The notes under the pieces are model-generated. The model was not told where the DNA came from. It worked only from the letters and a program-made list of their open reading frames with translations, and searched no databases. Both the position numbers and the translations under genes were made by a program. Below are positions 16,413 to 25,539 of a stretch of DNA of 39,093 nt, piece by piece. The stretch is from NCBI GenBank assembly GCA_018696395.1, contig JABHQR010000017.1, positions 1 through 39,093 of the forward strand, given 5' to 3'. Position 1 is the stretch's first letter; every line of letters begins with the position of its first letter. The DNA comes from an archaeon. GTDB lineage: Archaea; Nanobdellota; Nanobdellia; Woesearchaeales; GW2011-AR9.

Positions 16413-17477
16413 TTAGAAAAACCATCTAACTATGGATAAAATCCCTTGTTTCCATGGTACTCTATGTGAAACTCCAGTTTTATTCTCATACTCTTTATAA
16501 TTTTCTAAGTACCACTTATAATTGTCAATTAATGCTTGTTTGTTAGAATATTTTGGAGCATAACTTAACTGTTTTTCAGCTTTTTCAATTGAAACAAAAG
16601 AATCTTCGGGGGCAGTTTCGTAAACCCATTTGTATAAAGGGGACAAGTGTAACCATTCTAATATTCTTAATACTAAAATTAACGGTTTTGCAGGAGTTCC
16701 AATAATTTTTTTACCAAATCCAGCATAGTCAGTAACTGCACCGAAATCTTCTTTCATGGTGGTATATTCCTTTGCTCCAATGTTAAAAGTGTCATTTACT
16801 ATCTCTTTATCTTTAGTTGCACATAGATAAATAGCATCACATAAATCTCTTACATCTAAGAGTTGATATCTATTTTTACCCCATCCCACGATTGGAATAT
16901 TCTTACCTCTTCTAATCCAATCATAATATATTGCAAAAACACCTAATCTTTCTGGACCTACAAACGATTTTGGTCGTATGATGGATATACACATCCCTTT
17001 TTCACGATAATCAGTACAAACTTTTTCTGCTTTGATTTTAGAAATGCCATACGCACCGACTCCATCGAGTTTATCATTTTCAAATAATGGGTGATGGTCC
17101 GGAATTCCATATACTGCTGTGCTTGAAATGTGAATCATTCTGTTAACATTATTTTCATGGGCTGCTTTGATAACATTTTCAGTTCCATTAATATCAGTTG
17201 AATAAATCTCTTTTTCAGTGTATAATGGTAATGCTGCTGCACAATGAATCACTATATCAACATTTTTCATGGATTCTTTTAGTAATTCAAAGTTTCTAAT
17301 GTCTCCTTTGATAATTTCAACATTTTTTGTTTGTTCTTTTTCTGGATAATCAAAATCTACTAAATCAAATGATTTTATTTTATGACCTTTATCTAAAAGA
17401 AATCTAATTAAGTTGATCCCTAAAAATCCAGATCCTCCAGTAATGAAGTATGTTAAGGGTTCTGTTTTATGTTCCAT
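16413..17477 (-). CDS. Extended SDR, nucleotide-sugar epimerase/dehydratase family
   Basis: TGGSGFLG near residues 13-20 binds NAD. SSTAVYG supplies the catalytic Ser region and YGISK the YxxxK. The C-terminal half is longer than usual, and the product is 354 aa. A TATA-like element at 17501-17510 (minus strand) is 28 nt from the ATG, so this is a stand-alone, probably leaderless gene, ending in a T7 run at 16398-16404. It probably works on a nucleotide sugar; the closest feel is the 4-epimerase/3-beta-HSD-like group, but the substrate is not readable. Confidence 0.85.
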   Translation of the reverse strand: MEHKTEPLTYFITGGSGFLGINLIRFLLDKGHKIKSFDLVDFDYPEKEQTKNVEIIKGDIRNFELLKESMKNVDIVIHCAAALPLYTEKEIYSTDINGTENVIKAAHENNVNRMIHISSTAVYGIPDHHPLFENDKLDGVGAYGISKIKAEKVCTDYREKGMCISIIRPKSFVGPERLGVFAIYYDWIRRGKNIPIVGWGKNRYQLLDVRDLCDAIYLCATKDKEIVNDTFNIGAKEYTTMKEDFGAVTDYAGFGKKIIGTPAKPLILVLRILEWLHLSPLYKWVYETAPEDSFVSIEKAEKQLSYAPKYSNKQALIDNYKWYLENYKEYENKTGVSHRVPWKQGILSIVRWFF

Positions 17478-17604
17478 TTTTAATTAAAACAGATTTTATT
17501 AAATATAAAGTTATCTATTGTTGGTTATAATTTTTATAAATTCATAACTATTATAAATAAGCTTTTTTTTTTAATAAGTTAAAGAAAATCAATTTGTGTT
17601 TTAA

Positions 17605-17928
17605 ATGGAAATCATTCAATATTTAATATTTATATTTGGAATTTTTGCAATAAGTAGATCTATCCTTAGACTTAAATCTAAATCAATTAGTAAATTAGAA
17701 TTTTTATTCTGGTTAGGTATCTGGTTGACAGTAATAATTTTAGGGTTGTTGCCAAATTTTACTACTTTTTTCTCTAGTATTCTTGGTATTGAAAGGGGAG
17801 TTGATGCTATAATCTATGTTAGTATAATCGCACTGTTCTATTTACTATTTAGGTTATATGTGAAAGTTGATGAAATAAATTTGGAAATCACTAAATTAGT
17901 CAGAGAACTAGCTAAGAAAAGAAAATAA
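17605..17928 (+). CDS. DUF2304 family membrane protein, 107 aa
   Basis: Three hydrophobic helices followed by a short charged, coiled-coil-like tail (KVDEINLEITKLVRELAKKRK). This is the layout of DUF2304 proteins, which commonly lie beside GT2 polyprenyl-phosphate sugar synthases and may help anchor them. The next gene, a GT4 transferase, starts only four bases after its stop. TTATAAATA at about 17551-17559 is a likely promoter. Biochemical role unknown. Confidence 0.75.
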   Translation: MEIIQYLIFIFGIFAISRSILRLKSKSISKLEFLFWLGIWLTVIILGLLPNFTTFFSSILGIERGVDAIIYVSIIALFYLLFRLYVKVDEINLEITKLVRELAKKRK

Positions 17929-17931
17929 CAA

Positions 17932-19077
17932 ATGGATAAAATGAAACAAAAATTCTTATTACTAACAGAATATTTTCCTGAATCAGAAAATGCAGAAATA
18001 ACTGGAGGTGTAGAAAATAGGTGTTTCAATATAGTTAAATTTCTATCCTCAAAATATGATGTTAAGGTTATTTGTTCTAGGCAACAAGGTCAGATAAAAC
18101 ATTCTAGTGTATTTGGTTGTGATGTGTTTAGGGTTGGTCCAGAAATTTCTTATTCTAGTAAAGGTGATTTAATTAAAAGATTTATGTTTGCATATTCTGC
18201 TTATAAATTAGCAAAAAAGCAAAAAGATGTTGATTTAATAGAAGCAGAATCATTCTTAACCTATTTACCTACATACTTTGCAGGAAAAAAAATTAAAGCT
18301 AAAAAAATTGCAACTTGGCACGAAACATGGGTTGGTGAATGGATAAAAAATAAAGGTTTTGTAACTGGTCTTTTTGGAGAAATATGGGAAAGATTTAGTA
18401 TTAAATTAAATTGGGATATGGTGATTTCGGTAAGTAATTTCACTAAAGAAAGATTATTAGAGAGAAAGATTAAATGTAAAAATATTAAAGTAATACCAAA
18501 CGGTATTGATTTTGATAAAATTGAACAAGTAAAAATATCTCATTCTGATGAAGTGGGTAAAATTAAAAGAATTTGTGTAGTTGGTAGATTAACCCCTATG
18601 AAAAGAGTGGATATTATAATCAATGCATTTTCAAAATTAATTAAAGAAACTCCTCGTTTGGAATTAAATATTGTTGGATCAGGACCAGAATTAGAAAATT
18701 TAAAAAAGATAGTAAATAATCTTAATTTATCTGAAAAAATTATTTTTCATGGATTTATAGAAAAATATGAGGACGTTATTAAAATAATGAAATCTTCAGA
18801 TTTTTATGTATCTGCTTCTGAGTTAGAAGGATTTGGTATAACAGTTTTGGAAGCAATGGCTTGCAATTTACCAGTAATCCTTTCTGATATTAAACCTTTT
18901 AGAGAAATTAGTGAAAATAAAGCTATTTTTTTTGAAGATGTTAATCAACTTTACAAAGCATTAAATTTTATTATGGCGCATAATGAATTAAATAAAGAAC
19001 AACTTAAAAAACAAAGTAAATTATTATCTAAATATCATTGGGATGAAATCATAAAAAAAGGTTATGATCTTTGTTAA
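17932..19077 (+). CDS. GT4 family glycosyltransferase
   Basis: GT-B glycosyltransferase of 381 aa. The C-terminal donor half has VIPNGIDFDKI, VVGRLTPMKRVDIII and the E-x7-E motif in ELEGFGITVLEAMA. The N-terminal half has the usual GGVENR loop after the first strand. Retaining GT4 enzymes add mannose, glucose or similar sugars from GDP- or UDP-donors onto lipid-linked acceptors in the cytoplasm. It is co-transcribed with the DUF2304 gene. GDP-heptose or GDP-mannose would be reasonable donors, but nothing in the sequence decides this. Confidence 0.88.
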   Translation: MDKMKQKFLLLTEYFPESENAEITGGVENRCFNIVKFLSSKYDVKVICSRQQGQIKHSSVFGCDVFRVGPEISYSSKGDLIKRFMFAYSAYKLAKKQKDVDLIEAESFLTYLPTYFAGKKIKAKKIATWHETWVGEWIKNKGFVTGLFGEIWERFSIKLNWDMVISVSNFTKERLLERKIKCKNIKVIPNGIDFDKIEQVKISHSDEVGKIKRICVVGRLTPMKRVDIIINAFSKLIKETPRLELNIVGSGPELENLKKIVNNLNLSEKIIFHGFIEKYEDVIKIMKSSDFYVSASELEGFGITVLEAMACNLPVILSDIKPFREISENKAIFFEDVNQLYKALNFIMAHNELNKEQLKKQSKLLSKYHWDEIIKKGYDLC

Positions 19078-19085
19078 TTATTAAA

Positions 19086-20693
19086 ATGAATATTAAAAAA
19101 TATCTGGAAATTTTTATTCTTTTGTTATTTTTTTCAGTATGTTTACATATGGGTTTGGCTTCTTATAATCATCAGATTGACCATGAATACCCAGTTGGTT
19201 ACTTTGCATCAGATCCTTTTTGGCATCAAGGAGCGACAGATTGTTTATCAGTTTCTGGCCAGTCAGAATATTATTGTTCATATATGGTAAGTGGTTATAA
19301 TAATGTTTTAGCATTTAATCCCCCTTCTCTTTATCATCTTACTGTTATGTTTTCTGAAATAAGTGGGTCTGAAATTTATGATATTATACTTTTGTTAACT
19401 ATTTTCTTTTTAACATTACTAGTTTTGTTACTTTATATTATGGCTAAGAAGTTTAATCCTTTTGTTGCATTACTTTCATTACCTTTAGTTTTAATGATTT
19501 TTTCTTATCCATTTAATACCAGTTATATACATGGTCAATGGATTTTTATAATTGGTAGTTTTTATTTGGTTGCTTTATTTTGGTCTATTAGTAAAATTAG
19601 AATGAAATATTCATTTTTATTGGTTGGACTTTTTTTAGCTGCGATGTCTTTATCACATATCCCAGAATTTATTTTTGGAATAATCTTTATTTTGATTTAT
19701 TTAACAATGAAAAAGTGGGATTATTCTCTTTTTAAGAAATTTTTATTATCTGGTGTTATATTTGTACCATTATCTTTTTATTATTTAATTTTATTTTATG
19801 TCAGTTATGTTAAAATCTCTGGTGAAAGTGTAACTACTTTTAGCATAATGAAAGAAGCTTCTGGGTTTCCTACCGTCCTGTTTAATGAGTTTGGAATTTT
19901 ATTAATGATTATTTTAATTATTGGATTAATTATTGGTTTTTATTTATTATTAATTAAGAAAAAGATGAGTTTAATTTTAATCTCTTCCTTTTTTATGGTT
20001 TTGGTTGGGTTTTCAAATTATGTGGGAATCGGAAATAGGGCTTTTCAAACTAGGTTACTGTGGCCAATTTATTTATCTCTGTTTTTTGGATTATTTTTAT
20101 TTTATTTAATAAATATTTCAAATAATCTCATTGTCAAATTGAGCAATAAATTAAGCAATATCAAAACCTATTTGTACTTTGCGATTACTATTATTTTGCT
20201 TATTTCGTTTGCTTACAATATTCAATCGTATGGTGGAGAAGGATTTATGGACCAATATCATTGGGAAGGAATTACTTTTTTTCAAGGAGTAAAACCAAAT
20301 GCCACAGTTTTATTTGTTTATGGGGATATGTATAATCAAGATCAAATGTTATGGAGTACTTGGAGATTAACAAGTAGGGTGAATTTAGAAGAATATTATG
20401 AATCAGTACAAATTGGAGAAATTAAGAGAACATTTCTTATAGACCCAATTACCACTTATTTGCCTTACAAAGAATCCTTTTTATCTTATCAATTATATGG
20501 GAAAAATTCTACTGAACAAGATATTTGTGAATATGATTACTTTTTATTTGATCTTGAAGGAGATTATCCTATTTTGATTGAATATGGGTTACTAATCAGA
20601 GAAAAAATGATAGTTAATAATGAAGAAGTTTTTAATAATGGGTTAGTGTCTATAATAAATAATAATAATCCGGGTGGTGATTGTTTTGAGTAA
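19086..20693 (+). CDS. GT-C-like multi-pass membrane protein, 535 aa
   Basis: About ten or more hydrophobic segments. The first external loop contains SDPFWHQG (D43), an acidic motif placed as in GT-C transferases and similar to DPWHY in AglB. The C-terminal part from about 380 onward is more soluble. The start at ATG 19086 is preferred over the in-frame TTG 19071, which would overlap the GT4 gene. The C-terminus carries an Asn run made by AAT codons (20655-20671). It is likely a membrane glycosyltransferase of the same glycan system; substrate unknown. Confidence 0.68.
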   Translation: MNIKKYLEIFILLLFFSVCLHMGLASYNHQIDHEYPVGYFASDPFWHQGATDCLSVSGQSEYYCSYMVSGYNNVLAFNPPSLYHLTVMFSEISGSEIYDIILLLTIFFLTLLVLLLYIMAKKFNPFVALLSLPLVLMIFSYPFNTSYIHGQWIFIIGSFYLVALFWSISKIRMKYSFLLVGLFLAAMSLSHIPEFIFGIIFILIYLTMKKWDYSLFKKFLLSGVIFVPLSFYYLILFYVSYVKISGESVTTFSIMKEASGFPTVLFNEFGILLMIILIIGLIIGFYLLLIKKKMSLILISSFFMVLVGFSNYVGIGNRAFQTRLLWPIYLSLFFGLFLFYLINISNNLIVKLSNKLSNIKTYLYFAITIILLISFAYNIQSYGGEGFMDQYHWEGITFFQGVKPNATVLFVYGDMYNQDQMLWSTWRLTSRVNLEEYYESVQIGEIKRTFLIDPITTYLPYKESFLSYQLYGKNSTEQDICEYDYFLFDLEGDYPILIEYGLLIREKMIVNNEEVFNNGLVSIINNNNPGGDCFE

Positions 20694-21039
20694 AGAAAAA
20701 TTAATTCGAGAAAGTAAATATCTGATAATTTGTTTTTGTTTATTGATGCTTTCTTTTAAAATTGTTTTTTATAAAGAAAGTTTAATAGTTATCATAAGAA
20801 TAATTTTTTCTTTATATTGGATGTTTATTTTACCTGGGTTGAGTTTGATGTACATTTTTAATGATAAACTTAATTTTTTTGAAAGATTAGTGGTTGGTAT
20901 TGCGGTAAGTTCAGCAATTTTAGGTATTTTAAGCTATTATTTAGCTTTATTTGGTTTTCATGTAAATAATCACGTTTATTTTATCCCTCCTTTAATAGTT
21001 TTAATTTCCATTATTGTTTATTTTTATAAGAAAAAGTAA
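20674..21039 (+). CDS. Small membrane protein, DUF1616-like, 121 aa
   Basis: Three to four hydrophobic segments with LPGLSLMYIF and FFERLVVGIAVSSAILGIL, a pattern seen in DUF1616-type proteins and in the N-terminal part of some polysaccharide-locus membrane proteins. The frame opens at GTG 20674, overlapping the previous gene by 20 bases. TTG 20686 is a plausible alternative, with GGTGGTGAT just before it acting as SD. It probably forms part of the GT4/GT-C operon. Its separate function is unknown. Confidence 0.6.
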   Translation: MVIVLSKEKLIRESKYLIICFCLLMLSFKIVFYKESLIVIIRIIFSLYWMFILPGLSLMYIFNDKLNFFERLVVGIAVSSAILGILSYYLALFGFHVNNHVYFIPPLIVLISIIVYFYKKK

Positions 21040-21117
21040 TTTATTTTCATATAATGTATTTAATTTGCATAATACTTAAAAATGAAATAATCAATTTAAT
21101 GTTAATAACAAGTATGT

Positions 21118-21126
21118 AAATATTTT
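21118..21126 (+). promoter_or_regulatory. TATA-like element of the second GT4 gene
   Basis: An A/T block (ATATTTTTAAGAG) centred about 30 nt before ATG 21152; no SD is visible, so a leaderless start is likely. Confidence 0.35.
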
Positions 21127-21151
21127 TAAGAGATAAATTAAGTGATGTTCA

Positions 21152-22294
21152 ATGAAAATAGCTATGATAATTGATTCTTGGAAGCCATTTTGGGCGGGTG
21201 GTCAGATACATGTATGGGAATTATGTCAGGGTCTTGTGAAAAATCATGATTGTAAAATAGATCTTTTTGTAATGAATCTCAAAGGAAACAATGGGGGCCA
21301 GAAAGAAACTTATTTTAATGACAAATTAAATATTTATTATGTCGGAAAAGTTGCAGAATTCAATTTTCTTCCCAGAATTAAATGGTGTTATGATTTAATC
21401 AAATTTGTTAAAAAAAAGAATAAAAAAGAAAAGTATGATATTATCCATTCTCATGCGAATCTTGCGGGATTTCCAGGTAAAATATTAAATAAAAAGTTAG
21501 GTTTACCAATTACTTATACTGTTCATGGTTGTGGTTTAGAAGTAATCAAGGAAATGTATGGTAATAATATTAAAAGTAAAATTCTTTATTTTTTAGAAAA
21601 TTTTTTACAAACTAAGATTAAATATGATTTAGAAATAACTGTTGATAAGAGTTTTCTAAAATATAATAACTTTAATAAAAAAATTGAAGTAATTCCAAAT
21701 GGCGTTGATATTAAAAAATTTGATAGTATTGAATCAAATAAATCAGATAAATTTAAAATAATCTTTGTAGGAAGATTACACCCTCAAAAAGGATTAACTT
21801 ACTTATTGGATGCACTTGAATTGATTAAAACTGAATTAAAAAATGTTGAAGTGCATATTATTGGGGGGGGGGAATTAGAACGGATTCTAAAAGAAAAAAC
21901 TGAAAAATTAGGCCTATCGGACATAGTTAGATTTAGAGGGAAAATTTATGGTGATAATTTGATTAAAGAATACAAATCTTCCAATTTGTTTGTTTTGCCT
22001 TCTCTTTATGAAGGTCAACCTTTAACTTTGTTAGAAGCTTGGGGAGCAAAACTTCCAGTTCTTGTAACTGATGTTGGTGGAAATAAAGATTTTGTAATTG
22101 AAGAAAAAAATGGTTACATTGTTAATCCTAAAGACATAAATGGTCTTGCACAAACTTTATTAAAAGCAATAAAGAATCTTACGTTAAGTCAATTTGGTGA
22201 AGAAGGGTACTACCTTGTCAAAAATAATTATACCTGGGATGATATGGTGGAAAAAACTAAAAGTATGTATGAGAATATTTTAAATAAAATTTAA
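21152..22294 (+). CDS. GT4 family glycosyltransferase with a G10 tract
   Basis: GT-B fold, 380 aa. Seen motifs are PFWAGGQIHVWEL after the first strand, HSHANLAGF, VIPNGVDIKKF, VGRLHPQKGLTYLLDAL and the E-x7-E motif YEGQPLTLLEAWGAKLP. It should transfer a sugar from a nucleotide donor to a lipid-linked glycan in the cytoplasm. A run of ten G residues (21863-21872) encodes the Gly-Gly-Gly of HIIGGGELE. Loss of one G gives a TAG two codons later, and gain of one gives a TGA after about ten codons. The gene could therefore switch on and off by slippage; here it is in the ON frame. Confidence 0.9.
   Translation: MKIAMIIDSWKPFWAGGQIHVWELCQGLVKNHDCKIDLFVMNLKGNNGGQKETYFNDKLNIYYVGKVAEFNFLPRIKWCYDLIKFVKKKNKKEKYDIIHSHANLAGFPGKILNKKLGLPITYTVHGCGLEVIKEMYGNNIKSKILYFLENFLQTKIKYDLEITVDKSFLKYNNFNKKIEVIPNGVDIKKFDSIESNKSDKFKIIFVGRLHPQKGLTYLLDALELIKTELKNVEVHIIGGGELERILKEKTEKLGLSDIVRFRGKIYGDNLIKEYKSSNLFVLPSLYEGQPLTLLEAWGAKLPVLVTDVGGNKDFVIEEKNGYIVNPKDINGLAQTLLKAIKNLTLSQFGEEGYYLVKNNYTWDDMVEKTKSMYENILNKI
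21863..21872 (+). repeat. Poly-G tract (10 G) inside a glycosyltransferase gene
   Basis: Ten consecutive G residues in a gene otherwise rich in A and T. It encodes GGG GGG GGG plus the first base of GAA. Both neighbouring lengths put a stop codon in frame at once. Confidence 0.9.
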
Positions 22295-22341
22295 TATATC
22301 AATTTGAAATATTGTAACATAACAAAAATTAAGGGGATTAA

Positions 22342-23583
22342 ATGTTAATTAAACAAGCAGTGATACTTTGTGGGGGATTAGGTACAAGATTAAAACCAAT
22401 TACAGATCATGTTCCTAAACCTATGGCAGAAGTAAATGGTAAACCTTTTCTAGAATATTTAATTTTGCAACTTAAAGATAATGGGATAAAAGAGATATTA
22501 CTTCTTACTGGATATAAAAAAGAGAATATAGAAGAATATTTTAAAGATGGTGCAAGGTGGGAAGTTAATATCTCGTATTCTAGGGGAGATACTGAATGGG
22601 ATACTGGTAAAAGAATATATCAAGCTCGTAATTTAATTGATACTCATTTTTTATTACTTTATTCTGATAATTTTGTTCAGTTTAATCTTAACAAATTAAT
22701 TGAATTTCATAATTCTCATGAAGGTTTAATCAGTTTAACTTTATTCCAAAAAAAAGAAGGAAATAATATTATTATAAGTGAGGGTAACAAAGTTTTATTG
22801 TATGATAAAAAAAGACAATCACCTGGGTTAAAATATGTTGAATTAGGTTATATGATTGTAGATAAAAAATCATTTCAATATTTTGATGAAAGTAATTTTT
22901 CTTTCTCAAATACTATCAAAAATTTAGTTGATCATAGGCAAGCTTTTGGATTAATAACTAAACATCAATATTATAGTATCTCTGATCCAGATAGGTTAAA
23001 ATTAATGGGGGCTTATCTTTCAAAAAAGAAAATAATTCTCCTTGATAGGGACGGCATAATTAATGCTAAAGCACCTAAGGGGGAATACATAACTTCTCCT
23101 GAAAAATTTACAGTTATTCCAAGTATCTTAAAACCTTTAAATGAATTAAGTAAGGAAGGCTATTCATTTATAGTAATTTCAAATCAAGCGGGAATAGCTA
23201 GGGGAAAAATGTCTTTAGAAGATTTGAATAAAATTGACCTGAAAATGAAAGAGATATTTAGGGAGAATGGGATAAATATTTTAAAATCGTATTACTGTCC
23301 ACACCACTGGGAAGAAGGTTGTTACTGTCGTAAACCTAATCCTGGCATGTTAATTAATGCAGCAAATGAGTTTAAATTTAGATTAGATCAAACTTTTTTT
23401 ATTGGTGATGATGAAAGAGATGTTTTTGCAGCATATAATGCTGAATGTAAATCTATTTTAGTTGGAGATCATTATAATAAAAAATATTTAGATAGCTATC
23501 CTTGTGAACCAGATTATTTTGCGTTTGATTTAGAACATGCAAAAAGTTATATCTTAAATAATAATAATAATACAAATAATTGA
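22342..23583 (+). CDS. HddC-GmhB fusion: heptose 1-phosphate guanylyltransferase and heptose bisphosphate phosphatase
   Basis: Residues 1 to about 228 form a sugar nucleotidyltransferase with GGLGTRLKPITDHVPKPM at 11-28, matching HddC, which makes GDP-D-glycero-alpha-D-manno-heptose from the 1-phosphate and GTP. Residues 229 to about 400 form a HAD phosphatase of the GmhB type: DRDG at 235-238, SNQAGIARG near 280, a zinc site around C319, H321, C327 and C329, KP at 331, and GDDERD at 355. GmhB removes the 7-phosphate of heptose 1,7-bisphosphate. So one protein performs two consecutive steps, with phosphatase and transferase in reverse order of the pathway. GGGG at 22333-22336 is the SD. The C-terminus is a short Asn run coded by AAT repeats. 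hddA follows after 16 bases. Confidence 0.9.
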   Translation: MLIKQAVILCGGLGTRLKPITDHVPKPMAEVNGKPFLEYLILQLKDNGIKEILLLTGYKKENIEEYFKDGARWEVNISYSRGDTEWDTGKRIYQARNLIDTHFLLLYSDNFVQFNLNKLIEFHNSHEGLISLTLFQKKEGNNIIISEGNKVLLYDKKRQSPGLKYVELGYMIVDKKSFQYFDESNFSFSNTIKNLVDHRQAFGLITKHQYYSISDPDRLKLMGAYLSKKKIILLDRDGIINAKAPKGEYITSPEKFTVIPSILKPLNELSKEGYSFIVISNQAGIARGKMSLEDLNKIDLKMKEIFRENGINILKSYYCPHHWEEGCYCRKPNPGMLINAANEFKFRLDQTFFIGDDERDVFAAYNAECKSILVGDHYNKKYLDSYPCEPDYFAFDLEHAKSYILNNNNNTNN

Positions 23584-23599
23584 AGAGGATTAAATAAAA

Positions 23600-24583
23600 A
23601 TGATAATTTCAAGAACACCATTTAGAGTAAGTTTTGTTGGTGGGGGTACCGACCTACAAGCATTTTGGTCAAAAGAAGAAGGACAAGTTTTGAGTACTTC
23701 AATAAATAAATACATCTATGTAACTGTAAAAAAACAACTTAATTTTGTAGAATTTAAATATAGAATTTCTTGGAATAAATTAGAATTTGTAAATAATATT
23801 GAAGATATTGAACATCCAATTATACGTGAAGCTCTTAAAATGTTAAAAATAGATTTTCCTTTAGAAATTACTACTTTTGCTGATATCCCTTCAAGTACCG
23901 GATTAGGGTCTTCAAGTTCTTTTACAGTTGGTTTATTACATGCTTTATATGCATTAAAAGGTGAAAGAGTGACTAAGAATCGTTTAGCTGAAGAAGCAGC
24001 ACATATTGAAATTAATATGCTTGGTAGGCCAATTGGTAAACAGGATCACTATGCAGCAGCCTATGGTAATCTTAATATAATTAAATTTTTAACAAATTCA
24101 GATACTATGATTTATCCAGTTCTTTATAAAAAAGAAGTGGTAGAAAAATTAAGTAAAAATTTATTGTTATTTTACACATATCAAAAAAGGGATGCTCATA
24201 AAATACTCGAAGAACAGAAAGATAAAACTATTGATAAATTTGATAACTTAAAAAAAATGAAAAATCTTGTTCCTTTACTTGAAGAAGTAATTTCAAAAGG
24301 TAACTTAGATGAGTTTGGAAGATTACTTCATCAAAATTGGATTCTAAAAAGAGAAATTACTGATAAAATTTCAAATTCTGCCATTGATGAATATTATAAT
24401 AAAGCTATAAATGCTGGTGCAATAGGTGGTAAACTTTTAGGTGCGGGAGGGGGCGGATTTTTACTTTTTTATGTTCCTCCCGAAAAACAAGAAGCAGTTA
24501 GGAATGCTTTAAGTGAGTTATATGAATTGAGATTTAATTTTGATACAGCTGGAACTAGGATAATTTATTATAACCAAAATTAA
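23600..24583 (+). CDS. hddA: D-glycero-alpha-D-manno-heptose 7-phosphate kinase
   Basis: GHMP kinase of 327 aa, typical length for HddA. SRTPFRVSFVGGGTDL opens the protein as in HddA/FKP-like sugar kinases. PSSTGLGSSSSFTVG is the ATP-binding GHMP loop, and GGKLLGAGGGGFLLFY is the C-terminal motif. HddA phosphorylates C1 of heptose 7-phosphate, between the GmhA and GmhB steps. Lying 16 bases after the hddC-gmhB fusion with GAGG (23585-23588) as SD, it belongs to the same operon. The stop codon falls within a TAAAT repeat shared with the convergent gene. A fucose or mannose kinase function is an alternative, but the neighbours argue for heptose. Confidence 0.9.
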   Translation: MIISRTPFRVSFVGGGTDLQAFWSKEEGQVLSTSINKYIYVTVKKQLNFVEFKYRISWNKLEFVNNIEDIEHPIIREALKMLKIDFPLEITTFADIPSSTGLGSSSSFTVGLLHALYALKGERVTKNRLAEEAAHIEINMLGRPIGKQDHYAAAYGNLNIIKFLTNSDTMIYPVLYKKEVVEKLSKNLLLFYTYQKRDAHKILEEQKDKTIDKFDNLKKMKNLVPLLEEVISKGNLDEFGRLLHQNWILKREITDKISNSAIDEYYNKAINAGAIGGKLLGAGGGGFLLFYVPPEKQEAVRNALSELYELRFNFDTAGTRIIYYNQN

Positions 24584-24606
24584 ATTAAATTAAATTAAAT
24601 TAAATT
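24577..24606. repeat. TAAAT pentanucleotide tandem repeat between convergent genes
   Basis: Five complete TAAAT units plus a partial one. It contains the stop codon of hddA (24581-24583) and the last codons and stop of the minus-strand E1 beta gene (24595-24597). A T8 run follows. Confidence 0.9.
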
Positions 24607-25539
24607 ATTTTTTTTAATTTTTTCAATTATCTGATTATGATCTATAACCAGTTTGTCTTCGTTAGGACTTAACCAATCTCCTGACAAATCTCTTGATAGT
24701 AATATATTACTTTTTAGGGTAGTTACTTCTAAAACATCTTTAATTAAAGAATTGCAAGAAAGATTAATACTTTTGCTGTCATCTAATATTATCATATTTT
24801 TTGTAATTGATGTATCTGAAATAATTTTACTCCAATCTCCATTAATAATAGAACTTACTGAGAATAAAGATGCATTAATATTCTCTTGTTTAAGTTTGTT
24901 ATATAATTCTAACCCTTGGGGGAATGAAAAATTGAAACATACAATGGTTGCATCATTTCCAGAATAATATTTGAAAATATTGCCTTTTTCATCAGTGTTG
25001 ACCAATGAAGGACATAAAATTTCCTCTGAACATAATCTTTGACTAATGCCAATTATTCTAAATCCTGGAGAAATTAAATGTTCTTTTAATATCTTCTCTG
25101 CATCAACTTTATTTGTTATTGCATAACCAGGAATACGTGCGATAGAACAGAAATCGCTAAAATTATTCAAACTGGATTGTAAACCTTGATAACCATTATC
25201 AATAATGGGTGTGAAAATTGTGAATGAAGATTCTGGTTTTTTTGTTCTAATAAAATTGTATGTGTTCACTAGGTGATCAATACCAAGGAGCAGAAAATCT
25301 TGTTGTTTCATAAAAAAAATTGAAGGAACTTTACTTAACATTAAACCAAAACCAATGCCGCATAAAGAATTTTCACTATTGGATGTGTTTAATATTAAAC
25401 CATCTTTTTTCACCGTTAATCCTCTAGTTAAACCTGAAATGCAAGAACCTGCACTAACATTTTGTCCAAAAATTACAATCTCTTCTGGTTCAGCAACTAA
25501 TTCTTTAATTAATTGATTAACATAAGTAATATACTTCAT
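24595..25539 (-). CDS. Thiamine-diphosphate enzyme, E1 beta-like subunit
   Basis: 314 aa with a transketolase pyrimidine-binding domain followed by a transketolase C-terminal domain. NTSNSENSLCGIGFGLML contains the Glu that activates the thiamine ring in this superfamily. ATIVCFNFSFPQGLELYNKL begins the C-terminal domain. It overlaps the E1 alpha gene by four bases (ATGA), so the two subunits should be made together and form the usual alpha2-beta2 enzyme. No E2 or E3 gene is nearby, so an oxidative decarboxylase complex is unlikely here. Transfer of an acyl or ketol unit to a sugar is the more likely role. Confidence 0.78.
   Translation of the reverse strand: MKYITYVNQLIKELVAEPEEIVIFGQNVSAGSCISGLTRGLTVKKDGLILNTSNSENSLCGIGFGLMLSKVPSIFFMKQQDFLLLGIDHLVNTYNFIRTKKPESSFTIFTPIIDNGYQGLQSSLNNFSDFCSIARIPGYAITNKVDAEKILKEHLISPGFRIIGISQRLCSEEILCPSLVNTDEKGNIFKYYSGNDATIVCFNFSFPQGLELYNKLKQENINASLFSVSSIINGDWSKIISDTSITKNMIILDDSKSINLSCNSLIKDVLEVTTLKSNILLSRDLSGDWLSPNEDKLVIDHNQIIEKIKKNNLI

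Noticed and set aside
24653-24967. Plus-strand frame of 104 codons
   Set aside because: It is antisense to the conserved C-terminal domain of E1 beta, and no promoter or SD is seen.
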